A DNA stretch of 64,000 bases. Origin: Chitinophaga sancti. GTDB lineage: Bacteria > Bacteroidota > Bacteroidia > Chitinophagales > Chitinophagaceae. A program made the translations under genes and the position numbers. The notes under the pieces were generated by a model. That model was not told the origin of the DNA and did not search any database. It was given only the letters and a program-made list of their open reading frames with translations. Below are positions 1 to 8,072 of the stretch, one piece after another (position 1 is the stretch's first letter; every line of letters begins with the position of its first letter). The stretch covers positions 3,622,001 through 3,686,000 of the forward strand of contig NZ_CP139247.1 of assembly GCF_034087045.1 (NCBI RefSeq). The letters are read 5' to 3'.

Positions 1-271
1 TGTTATTCCAATTGTGGTTCCTGAGTAGTAAGATTTTTCTGATGACTAGGACAATGAGATTTAGGAATTCGCTTTTTATCGCCACATCCTTTCTCTAATT
101 TCCATCCGTGAAATGCGAAGACGATCTAAAAACATTTCAATGTCAGGCAATGTGGCTTTATACCCATGCGGCAATTATACATATAGATGGCAAAGGCAGT
201 GAAGGTATTTCCCCTAATCTCACATGCCACTAATAAACGGCGTCCAACGGCTTATCAGTTTAAATGGAGGT
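1..271. other. No gene recognised
   Basis: I see no intact reading frame. The minus strand has short open stretches broken by stops that may be further decayed coding sequence next to the GH97 fragment, but I could not assign them to a family. Confidence 0.4.
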
Positions 272-715
272 TTAAATGAATCCAGTTATTACTAATTTAG
301 TATCATCCCATGCGACGGGGACTTCCTGTAAAAATTTCATAGCAGGTAAAGGCAATTGAAGATACCCGGATGGGCTATCTGCAAAATGCTGCAATCCTGA
401 TTCAAATGCAACTGCCAATGCTAATTCATGAGCATAAGTCGTAATATGAGGATGTTGTGAGTTAGTAAAGGTTACCGGCGTGTAGTCCATTCCACCTACA
501 ACGTTGCGAGTGAAAGGTAGCACTGTATTGTGCCAGGCTGCCTTCGTTGTCATTGTAGAACCATTATTATACCATTCAGCTCCATAAACAGCCTCTGTAG
601 TTATTAAATTAAGGAATGTTCTGGACCATCCTCTAGGTACCGTAGCACCGTGAAAATCAACCATAAGTTTATATTGAGCGGCATCTTGAAGAATATCCAG
701 GTAATAAGCAATATA
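272..715 (-). pseudogene. Glycoside hydrolase family 97 (alpha-glucosidase-like) fragment
   Basis: The translation matches the catalytic-barrel part of GH97 enzymes (SusB type): it contains KLMVDFHGATVPRGW, TTEAVYGAEWYNN, FTRNVVGGMDYTPVTF and VPVAWDDTK, motifs I recognise from that family. Homology starts upstream of the first ATG (YYLDILQDAAQYK, to about 715) and is preceded by an in-frame stop. It ends abruptly just after WDDTK. Intact GH97 proteins are about 650-700 residues; only about 145 remain, without the N-terminal sandwich domain or the C-terminus. This is therefore an internal gene fragment and not a functional enzyme. No neighbouring glycan genes remain. Confidence 0.8.
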
Positions 716-834
716 TCATTTGTGTATTATTATCAATATTTTATTTGGAATTAGGAGTGTTGATATATTACCGAATGCGCAATATTTTGAATTTTTATAC
801 TTTTTATATACATTTCTGCTGAAATTGGCAATAA

Positions 835-1431
835 ATGGGTAAGAAGAATCTTCAATATGAGTCCGATGAATACTTGCTTGATTTAATCAGACTTAATAAC
901 GATCATGCTGCATTTTCTATGTTATATGAACGATATTGGAATAAACTCCTGGCCATTTCATTCAATCTCACAAATGATAAAAGTGTCTCAAAGGAAATTG
1001 TCCAGGAAATTTTTATCAGCCTATGGAATCGCAGAAATTCACTGGAAATTAAAAATTTAAACAATTATTTAGCCACAGCAGTGAAATTTTCTTTCTTTGA
1101 CTTCATTGAAAAAGAAAGAAGACGACGTGTATTGGCATCAGCAAAATTTGGAGAAAGAGAAGAAGCAGAATTAGATTTAGGAATCGAGGCACTTTTTATG
1201 AAGGAATATCTTACCAGCCTTTTGACTTCCCTACCTGAAAAATGCAGGCTTATCGTAACTTATAGCCGTATTCATGACATGAGCAATTCGGCGATAGCAG
1301 AAAAATTGAACATTTCTGAAAAGACGGTAGAAGGCCATCTCACTAAAGGACTAAAACTGCTAAGATCGAATTTTAAAAATCGCAAATCACTGGCAGTTTT
1401 GCCTATTCTTCTTTACCTGCATTCTTTGTAG
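835..1431 (+). CDS. ECF RNA polymerase sigma factor (FecI-like)
   Basis: A 198-residue sigma-70 family ECF factor. Region 2 lies at about residues 24-95 (AFSMLYERYWNKLL, VQEIFISLWNRR) and region 4 at about 125-180, with the helix-turn-helix SNSAIAEKLNISEKTVEGHL. The C-terminus ends in a short hydrophobic stretch, as is common in the Bacteroidota FecI-like group. It is followed after about 250 bp by a FecR anti-sigma gene and then susC/susD, the standard cell-surface signalling arrangement. It probably directs polymerase to the downstream susC promoter when the SusC signalling domain and FecR report substrate. There is no Shine-Dalgarno site at the start, which is usual for the phylum. Confidence 0.93.
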   Translation: MGKKNLQYESDEYLLDLIRLNNDHAAFSMLYERYWNKLLAISFNLTNDKSVSKEIVQEIFISLWNRRNSLEIKNLNNYLATAVKFSFFDFIEKERRRRVLASAKFGEREEAELDLGIEALFMKEYLTSLLTSLPEKCRLIVTYSRIHDMSNSAIAEKLNISEKTVEGHLTKGLKLLRSNFKNRKSLAVLPILLYLHSL

Positions 1432-1682
1432 CAGGTGCTAGCATAGTTATTGTAATATAGTTACAATCTTTGATTCAACCCTCCTGTTCCACACCTCCCC
1501 CTAACATTATTAAAGTCCATCATCTAACGAATATCTTTAGTTAAAGTATGTGATTTATACTATTAATTATTAGGTTTTCATCCATAGAATACAAAAGCTA
1601 ACAAAAAATTAAAATTATTTTAACCTGAGCAAGGGTTAAGCCCCTGGTTATCCTACTTATAATTATAGCCAATGTTAAACAT

Positions 1683-2828
1683 ATGCAAATTGATGAGTTA
1701 GAAATATTAGTCCATAAATATTTGAATGGTACTGCTACTCAAAGTGAAATTCAGTTGCTAAACCAGTGGTATCAACAAGAACAGCTAGTCAATAAGGTAT
1801 GGGAAGCCGATTCTTTAGATGAAGAAAGGGTCATTAAAACTGAAATATTCGAAGTAATCAGGAACCGAACTGGCATACAACCAAACAGGCAACCAGTTCG
1901 GCGACTATGGTTTCCACTTACTGCCGCGGCTTCTGTCCTGTTACTCTTTTGTGTCGGCTTTTATTTTTATATGCCCGACAAGAAAGCTGGTCCCCAGGAG
2001 GCGAGTCTTCTTCACAATGATGCACTCCCAGGTTCAAACGGAGCAATTTTGACACTGGCTAACGGACAAAAAATTCAGTTGGGAGAGGGGGGCACAATTA
2101 AACCAGATATTGAACACACGGACAGAATAAAAAAATATGGTGACAGCATTGTCGTTTACAGCTCATCAAACAAATGTCAGATGAGCTCCACAGCATACAA
2201 TACCATTACTACACCGAATGGGAAACAGTTCCATATTGTATTGCCGGATGGCACCAAAGTATTTATGAATGCAGCGTCAAGCCTGCAATATCCAGTGGTT
2301 TTCAGTGGATCTGAACGGGTAGTAAAACTCACCGGGGAAGCTTATTTTGAAGTGGTGCATAATAGCCGGATGCCTTTTAAAGTGCAGGTAGACAAACAGG
2401 TAGTAGAAGACATCGGTACTGAATTTAATATCAATAGCTACAACGATAATGGGGCGATAGCAGTGACAGTACTGGAAGGAAGCGCCAAAGTCCAGGTAAA
2501 TAAAAATGCTGTCACCTTAACGCCGGGACAACAGGCGCTGACCGAAACAGGGAATGATCAAATCAAGGTTCAATCTGCAGATACTGAATCTGTTCTGGCC
2601 TGGAAAAATGGATTATTCCATTTTAACAACGCAAGTATCGATCTCGTACTTAAGCAACTGGCAAGATGGTATGACCTGGAAGTAATATATGAGGGCAGCA
2701 TTCCTAAAAAGACTATCGATGGGGAAATATACAGGGACGTCAAATTTTCAGAAGTTTTCATGATTCTAAAAGCACTTCAGATTAATTACAGAATCGAGGG
2801 ACGTAAAGTAATTATCAAGGCAGCATAA
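1683..2828 (+). CDS. FecR family anti-sigma factor
   Basis: A 381-residue single-pass inner-membrane regulator. The cytoplasmic N-terminal anti-sigma segment is about 1-73, the transmembrane helix about 75-96 (FPLTAAASVLLLFCVGFYFY), the periplasmic FecR domain about 178-272 (TTPNGKQFHIVLPDGTKV, LTGEAYFEV), and the C-terminal DUF4974 domain about 315-380 (FHFNNASIDLVLKQLARWYD), which is the STN-like part that contacts the receptor. Family knowledge: FecR holds the partner sigma factor and releases it when the TonB-dependent receptor binds substrate. Its place between the sigma gene and susC supports that role here. Confidence 0.94.
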   Translation: MQIDELEILVHKYLNGTATQSEIQLLNQWYQQEQLVNKVWEADSLDEERVIKTEIFEVIRNRTGIQPNRQPVRRLWFPLTAAASVLLLFCVGFYFYMPDKKAGPQEASLLHNDALPGSNGAILTLANGQKIQLGEGGTIKPDIEHTDRIKKYGDSIVVYSSSNKCQMSSTAYNTITTPNGKQFHIVLPDGTKVFMNAASSLQYPVVFSGSERVVKLTGEAYFEVVHNSRMPFKVQVDKQVVEDIGTEFNINSYNDNGAIAVTVLEGSAKVQVNKNAVTLTPGQQALTETGNDQIKVQSADTESVLAWKNGLFHFNNASIDLVLKQLARWYDLEVIYEGSIPKKTIDGEIYRDVKFSEVFMILKALQINYRIEGRKVIIKAA

Positions 2829-2932
2829 TCAATACCAACCAATAAAATCATCAATCAATTTTTTAATTCATCAAATGAGCTGACAGCAGGCACCACAATT
2901 TTTTTGTAAATCCGGCAGATGGCCGAAAAAAA

Positions 2933-2961
2933 CCGTGATAGTGTCGGAAGCACTATCACGG
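2933..2961 (+). promoter_or_regulatory. Perfect 11-bp hairpin between fecR and susC
   Basis: CCGTGATAGTG (2933-2943) pairs perfectly with CACTATCACGG (2951-2961) around a 7-nt loop. There is no T-tract afterwards, so it is unlikely to be a simple intrinsic terminator. It may be an RNA processing or stabilising element, an attenuator, or an operator just upstream of susC. Confidence 0.6.
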
Positions 2962-2977
2962 CAAGACAATTGGTTTT

Positions 2978-5900
2978 ATGGACTCTGGGGGTTCCATAGC
3001 CACATTTAGCATTCATACTATTTTATTAACCAATTCAATCAGCAAATTAATGAAATTAATTGCCGACCTACTACTATTGGGTAGAAAAAATTTTCGAACT
3101 GTACTTTATACTCGTCTACGATCACGGCTAACCTTTGTTCTGCTCTTGTTAGCAGTATTTAGTGCTGCATCCGGACAAAGAAAGAATGAAGTCAGCCTGG
3201 ATTTTAAAAACGCACCACTTTCCAAAGTATTTAAAGCAATCAAGCAACAGACAGGATTTGCATTTGTAAGTGGCGATGTCAGCTTGAATGGCATCACCGT
3301 TAATGTAAAGGTTAATAATGCCGGTATAGATCAGGCAATGAGCGTCTGTCTGGGTGGAACAGGCCTCCAATATGAGATCGTCGGCAAAATAATTGTCATA
3401 AGGAAAGAAGCATCAGATAATCTGGTTGATAACAGCCCGAGTTTTCCTGCAAGGATTTCGGGGGTCATCGTTGGTGAGATGGGGGTAGCACTAGGTGGTG
3501 CTACGGCAACTGTAAAAGGAACTAAAAACTTTACGGTATCCCGCACTAATGGCTCTTTTACCCTACCCGGTGTAAATGCAGATGCAATCATTGTAATTAC
3601 ATACCTGGGATATGCAGCACAGGAAGTAGCGGTGAAGAACAGGTTTGATATTGGGACGGTCAGATTAAGCCCCAATATCAGTAAACTGGACGAGATCAAT
3701 GTGCTTGCCTACGGTCAAAAAACCAGTCAGCGTTTTGATGTTGGATCCTCTGTTAAAGTAACCAGTGAAACCATCGGGAAACAGCCGGTAGGAAATATTC
3801 TGCAAGCGCTGGAAGGCAGGGTCGCAGGTTTAGTAATTACCCAGTCAAGCGGTTTAATTGGATCTGACATAAGCGTGCAGGTACGTGGTCAGAACTCACT
3901 GGATCCTAATTCAGAAAGGGACAATGCTACCAACGTTATCAAAAACGTACCACTCTATATTGTTGACGGAGTGCCGTTTCCGGGCGCTGCAGTCAATCAG
4001 CAGGCCTCTAGCAACGATGGCAATGGAAATTATAACTACCTCACAGGACCTAACGGTAATGGTAGCCCACTTTCAACCCTTAGTCCCAGTGAAATAGAAA
4101 GCATCACCGTATTAAAAGATGCCAGTTCAACTGCTATCTATGGTTCCCGTGGGGCTAATGGCGTCATTCTGATCACGACCAAGAAAGGTAAACCGGGGAA
4201 AATAGGAATGTCGGTATCTGCAGGATCGGGAATAAGTATTGTTCCTACTAAATTAAAGGTACTTGGCTTGTCTGATTATCTGGCACTCAGAAAGGAAGCA
4301 TTTGCCAATGATGGATTGACCATTACCTCTGGCAATGCACCAGACCTGACCTTGTGGAGCCAGACGAATGCAACTGATTTTAAAAAAGTGTTAATCGGAT
4401 CGCCCGCAAAAACATTTAACGGTAGTGCCTCTATTTCCGGCGGCGGTGGTGGTTTTACCTTTCTGATGTCTGGTAGTTATGGTCGTCAGAACTCTGTATA
4501 TGACGATCACAGGTCTTCCAACAGTTATAGCACACATTTTAATTTTAGCTATAGTACCCCCGATCAAAAATTCAGTACTACACTCTCTGCCCTTATAGGG
4601 GCGCTTAACAGCAACCTGGCCAGTACGGATTTCTATACCAATGCATTTTCTTTGCCCCCCAACTTCCCATTACGGGATGAAAATGGGAAATTATATTCGT
4701 GGACCGGCACCTATCCTAATGTTACTAATCCGCTATTAAACCTGAATGCGAGTTACCAGAACAAAATGATGACAACTAATGCCTCGTTGGGTTTAAATTA
4801 TAAGATCTTAACTGGCCTTGATTTTCAAACTAATATCGGGTATAATAAAACACAATCTACACAGACCTCCTTGTCTCCCAGCTCGGCTGTACCTGCTTCG
4901 CTGTTAACGTATTTTCAGCCTAGTGCAAATTTTGTACAATCCTATTCACAAAATCTGGCTGTAGAACCTCAGCTGAACTACCATACTACGATTAGCAAAG
5001 GTAACCTGACAGCTTTGTTAGGTGGAACCTTACAAAAAACAGTGAATGAACAACCTTATAACATCCAGGCGTATGGATTTCCTTCTGACCTTTACTTGTC
5101 TAACCTGGCCCTTGCCAGTAGTTATGTGATTCACAACGGATACAATGCCTACAATTATGCATCTGTTTTTAGCAGTATCAATTATCTGTGGGACAGTAAA
5201 TATGTACTGTCGGCCAATTTCCGCCGGGATGGTTCTTCCAAGTTTGGCCTGAATAATTTATATAGCAATTTCGGTTCCGTAGGATTAGCCTGGATCTTCA
5301 CCGAAGAGGCCTTTCTTAAAAATAAACCTGTATGGTTTGATTTTGGAAAATTACGCGGTACCTACGGTGTAGTAGGAAGTGATGCAGTTGAAAATTACGC
5401 TTACTTATCTACTTATAGTACCACCTCCAGCAGCTATTACGCGGGTTCAAACGGTGTGACACCTGTCAGACTGGCGAACCAGGACTATAAATGGGAAACC
5501 ACCCATAAACTTGAATTAGGATTGGATCTCGGTTTTTTTAAAGACAGAATAATTTTAGCCACTGCCTTCTACCGCAACAGGACTAATAGCCAGTTGCTCA
5601 GCTTCCCACTTGCTTCCCAGACAGGCTTTAACAGCTATGTTGCAAACTCGCCTGCCCTGGTGCAAAATACAGGCCTTGAGTTTACCCTGAACACAAAAAA
5701 TATTAAATCGGCTAACTTTACCTGGACGACATCAGCCAACGTTTCGTTTGCCGGGAATAAACTCATCGCCTTTCCAAACTTAGGAAGCTCCCCTTATGCA
5801 AACTCTTATGAAATAGGCAAACCCGTTAGTGGCCTTTACCTGTTCCATTATACAGGTACTGATGCAAATGGTTCCCCTACTTATACAGATGTGAACCATG

Positions 5901-6448
5901 ATGGTACTTATACACTGAATCCAGCCATCAATGGTCTGAAAGGTGACATGCTTTATATGGGGAGTTCAGCTACAAAAATGTATGGCGGACTTTCTAATAC
6001 CTGGAAGTATAAAGCCCTTCAATTAGATGTTTTTTTCCAGTTCACCATTGGCGCGGTCGATCAGGGGCTGCTGAAATACATTTCGGCTCCTCCGGGTGGC
6101 CTGGCTAATTTACCTAAAGCTGTTATCGACAAAATGCGCGAACTGGATCTGTCTAAAATGTTCACTACTTATTCCTATTCCAATGATTTTTCCAGGCTCA
6201 AACAATCTGATATATTGTTGAACAGATGCTCATATGCAAGACTCACCAATATGGCATTGTCCTACAACCTTCCTAAACGATATGCAAAGGCATTAAGAGT
6301 GGCTGGCCTGAGTGCAAACATCATGGCCCAGAACCTGGCTGTCTTTACATTATCAGGCAACAAATACAGGGGAATTGATCCTGAAACGGGTCCTGTCAAT
6401 GTTCCGCCGTTGAAAGTATTTAATGCAGGTTTACAATTTTCATTCTAA
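2978..6448 (+). CDS. SusC/RagA family TonB-linked outer-membrane transporter with signalling domain
   Basis: A 1156-residue TonB-dependent transporter. The first in-frame ATG is 2978, but the start at 3050 (MKLIADLLLL) is equally plausible. A hydrophobic signal segment (about residues 50-65, LTFVLLLLAVFSAASG) is followed by an STN secretin/TonB signalling domain (about 72-145, LSKVFKAIKQQTGFAF), a carboxypeptidase-regulatory-like domain (about 158-232), a TonB box region (LDEINVLAYGQ), a plug containing VRGQNSLDPNS and VLKDASSTAIYGSRGANG, then a 22-strand-type barrel ending in LQFSF. The STN domain fits regulation by the adjacent FecI/FecR pair. It imports an oligomeric substrate with the SusD partner; the flanking proteases suggest peptides (inference). 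Confidence 0.94.
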   Translation: MDSGGSIATFSIHTILLTNSISKLMKLIADLLLLGRKNFRTVLYTRLRSRLTFVLLLLAVFSAASGQRKNEVSLDFKNAPLSKVFKAIKQQTGFAFVSGDVSLNGITVNVKVNNAGIDQAMSVCLGGTGLQYEIVGKIIVIRKEASDNLVDNSPSFPARISGVIVGEMGVALGGATATVKGTKNFTVSRTNGSFTLPGVNADAIIVITYLGYAAQEVAVKNRFDIGTVRLSPNISKLDEINVLAYGQKTSQRFDVGSSVKVTSETIGKQPVGNILQALEGRVAGLVITQSSGLIGSDISVQVRGQNSLDPNSERDNATNVIKNVPLYIVDGVPFPGAAVNQQASSNDGNGNYNYLTGPNGNGSPLSTLSPSEIESITVLKDASSTAIYGSRGANGVILITTKKGKPGKIGMSVSAGSGISIVPTKLKVLGLSDYLALRKEAFANDGLTITSGNAPDLTLWSQTNATDFKKVLIGSPAKTFNGSASISGGGGGFTFLMSGSYGRQNSVYDDHRSSNSYSTHFNFSYSTPDQKFSTTLSALIGALNSNLASTDFYTNAFSLPPNFPLRDENGKLYSWTGTYPNVTNPLLNLNASYQNKMMTTNASLGLNYKILTGLDFQTNIGYNKTQSTQTSLSPSSAVPASLLTYFQPSANFVQSYSQNLAVEPQLNYHTTISKGNLTALLGGTLQKTVNEQPYNIQAYGFPSDLYLSNLALASSYVIHNGYNAYNYASVFSSINYLWDSKYVLSANFRRDGSSKFGLNNLYSNFGSVGLAWIFTEEAFLKNKPVWFDFGKLRGTYGVVGSDAVENYAYLSTYSTTSSSYYAGSNGVTPVRLANQDYKWETTHKLELGLDLGFFKDRIILATAFYRNRTNSQLLSFPLASQTGFNSYVANSPALVQNTGLEFTLNTKNIKSANFTWTTSANVSFAGNKLIAFPNLGSSPYANSYEIGKPVSGLYLFHYTGTDANGSPTYTDVNHDGTYTLNPAINGLKGDMLYMGSSATKMYGGLSNTWKYKALQLDVFFQFTIGAVDQGLLKYISAPPGGLANLPKAVIDKMRELDLSKMFTTYSYSNDFSRLKQSDILLNRCSYARLTNMALSYNLPKRYAKALRVAGLSANIMAQNLAVFTLSGNKYRGIDPETGPVNVPPLKVFNAGLQFSF

Positions 6449-6519
6449 GTGCCATGAAACAAAAAAAATCAACTTTACAATCTTCCTCACGTAAGGGAAT
6501 CAGTCAATACTATCATCAG

Positions 6520-7905
6520 ATGAAAGCAACAATCACATGCCTGTTTATTTTATCTGTCATCTCATCAGGTTGTAAAAAACTCGTTGAACTGGATGCTCCG
6601 AAAACAGAAGTGCTTAGTACATCGGTTTTTAGCACTGATGCCAGTGCACAATCCGTAATAACGGGTACCTATGCCAACATGATCAATTTGCAGGCATTTC
6701 CATATATTGGCTATTACAGCAGTCTATCGGCAGACGAGACGGACCCAACGAACACGTCCTACTTATACATAAATTTTGCTAATAACACTTTAACACCTTC
6801 GGATTATAATATCCCGGGCTTGTGGACAGGACTTTACAAGACGATTTACCAGGCTAACAGCATCATTGAAGGCGCAGCAGTCTCCACCGGAATGAGTGAC
6901 TCTATCAAAGTTCGACTGACGGGTGAGGCAAAGTTCCTGCGGGCGCTGAGCCACTTTTACCTGGTTTCTTTTTTTGGTGACGTTCCCCTGATCACTTCTA
7001 CAGATGTGAAAGTGAATGCAACAATGGCACGCACTGCCACGGCTACCGTTTATCAGCAAATAATAGCAGATTTGCTGGAAGCAGAAAATGCCCTTCCTGA
7101 AGATTATTCCTATTACAGTAATGAACGGGACCGCCCTAACAAATATGCAGCTGCCGCTTTCCTGGCCAGGGTATATTTATATACCGACGACTATACCAAT
7201 GCGGAAAAACAGGCCACGATAGCCCTTGGCAGCAGTTTGTATTCCCTGTTACAGGGTGACGATATCAGCAACATATTTTTAAAAGAAAGTGAGGAAAGTA
7301 TGTTTGCACTAAACCCGGCCACCGCTACAGGGCAGGTAATATTTAGTGATGCATATTATTACGGCAATGGCCTGCAGTATGGTTCATTGTATGGATCCAA
7401 CTATGTGCTTACAGACAGTCTTGTGAACGCATTTGAAAGTGGAGATCTTCGTTATTCCCATTGGATTGATTCTTTTGTGTATAATGGAACCACCTATTAT
7501 TACAGTACCAAGTATAAGGATTATAATTATTCGCAACAACCAACTGAATATAGTGTCATGTTCCGTTTAAGTGAACAATACCTGATCAGGGCGGAAGCAC
7601 GTGCACAACTGAATGATCTTTCCAATGCTGCTTCAGACCTGGATGTGATCAGGAACAGGGCTGGATTAGCCAATACGACAGCTGGTACACAGGCATCACT
7701 CCTGACTGCTATTTTGAAGGAACGTCGTGTGGAGCTTTTTCTGGAATACGGCCATCGCTGGCTCGATCTTAAAAGGACTGGCCTTGCCAATACAGTGATG
7801 GCAGCAGCAAAACCTGCTACATGGACATCTACAGCTGTACTATACCCAGTGCCTATCGATGAAATTGAAAGCAATCCTGCTTTAACGCAGAATCCCGGGT
7901 ATTAA
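6520..7905 (+). CDS. SusD/RagB family nutrient-binding outer-membrane lipoprotein
   Basis: Surface lipoprotein that caps the SusC barrel and binds substrate. I choose the ATG at 6520 (MKATITCLFILSVISSGCKK) because it gives a compact lipoprotein signal with lipobox ISSGC. An upstream in-frame ATG at 6454 would add 22 polar residues before it. Family marks are the alpha-helical TPR-like segments (LTGEAKFLRALSHFYLV, AAAAFLARVYLY), the C-terminal RAEARAQLNDLSNAASDLD stretch and RRVELFLEYGHRWLDLKR, followed by LYPVPIDEIESNPALTQNPGY, the usual SusD ending. Full family length (about 460 residues). It lies close behind susC. Confidence 0.94.
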   Translation: MKATITCLFILSVISSGCKKLVELDAPKTEVLSTSVFSTDASAQSVITGTYANMINLQAFPYIGYYSSLSADETDPTNTSYLYINFANNTLTPSDYNIPGLWTGLYKTIYQANSIIEGAAVSTGMSDSIKVRLTGEAKFLRALSHFYLVSFFGDVPLITSTDVKVNATMARTATATVYQQIIADLLEAENALPEDYSYYSNERDRPNKYAAAAFLARVYLYTDDYTNAEKQATIALGSSLYSLLQGDDISNIFLKESEESMFALNPATATGQVIFSDAYYYGNGLQYGSLYGSNYVLTDSLVNAFESGDLRYSHWIDSFVYNGTTYYYSTKYKDYNYSQQPTEYSVMFRLSEQYLIRAEARAQLNDLSNAASDLDVIRNRAGLANTTAGTQASLLTAILKERRVELFLEYGHRWLDLKRTGLANTVMAAAKPATWTSTAVLYPVPIDEIESNPALTQNPGY

Positions 7906-7925
7906 TTATACCTGGAGGGTTCCCT

Positions 7926-7972
7926 TCATTCCTGTTATTCTACACGTAGTTACGGAAGAATAACAGGAATGA
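7926..7972 (+). promoter_or_regulatory. Long hairpin between susD and the protease genes
   Basis: A perfect 16-bp stem: 7926-7941 (TCATTCCTGTTATTCT) pairs with 7957-7972 (AGAATAACAGGAATGA), with a 15-nt loop. There is no T-tract downstream. It may partly terminate transcription after susD or protect the 3' end of the susCD message so that susCD is expressed above the downstream proteases. Confidence 0.6.
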
Positions 7973-8072
7973 CAGGCCTTATATTAACCGTATTTCAGCC
8001 AATCACATCAGGAAACACTTGCTATATAACGATACACCAGGCATGTATACCAATTTAAATAATTCAATTATC

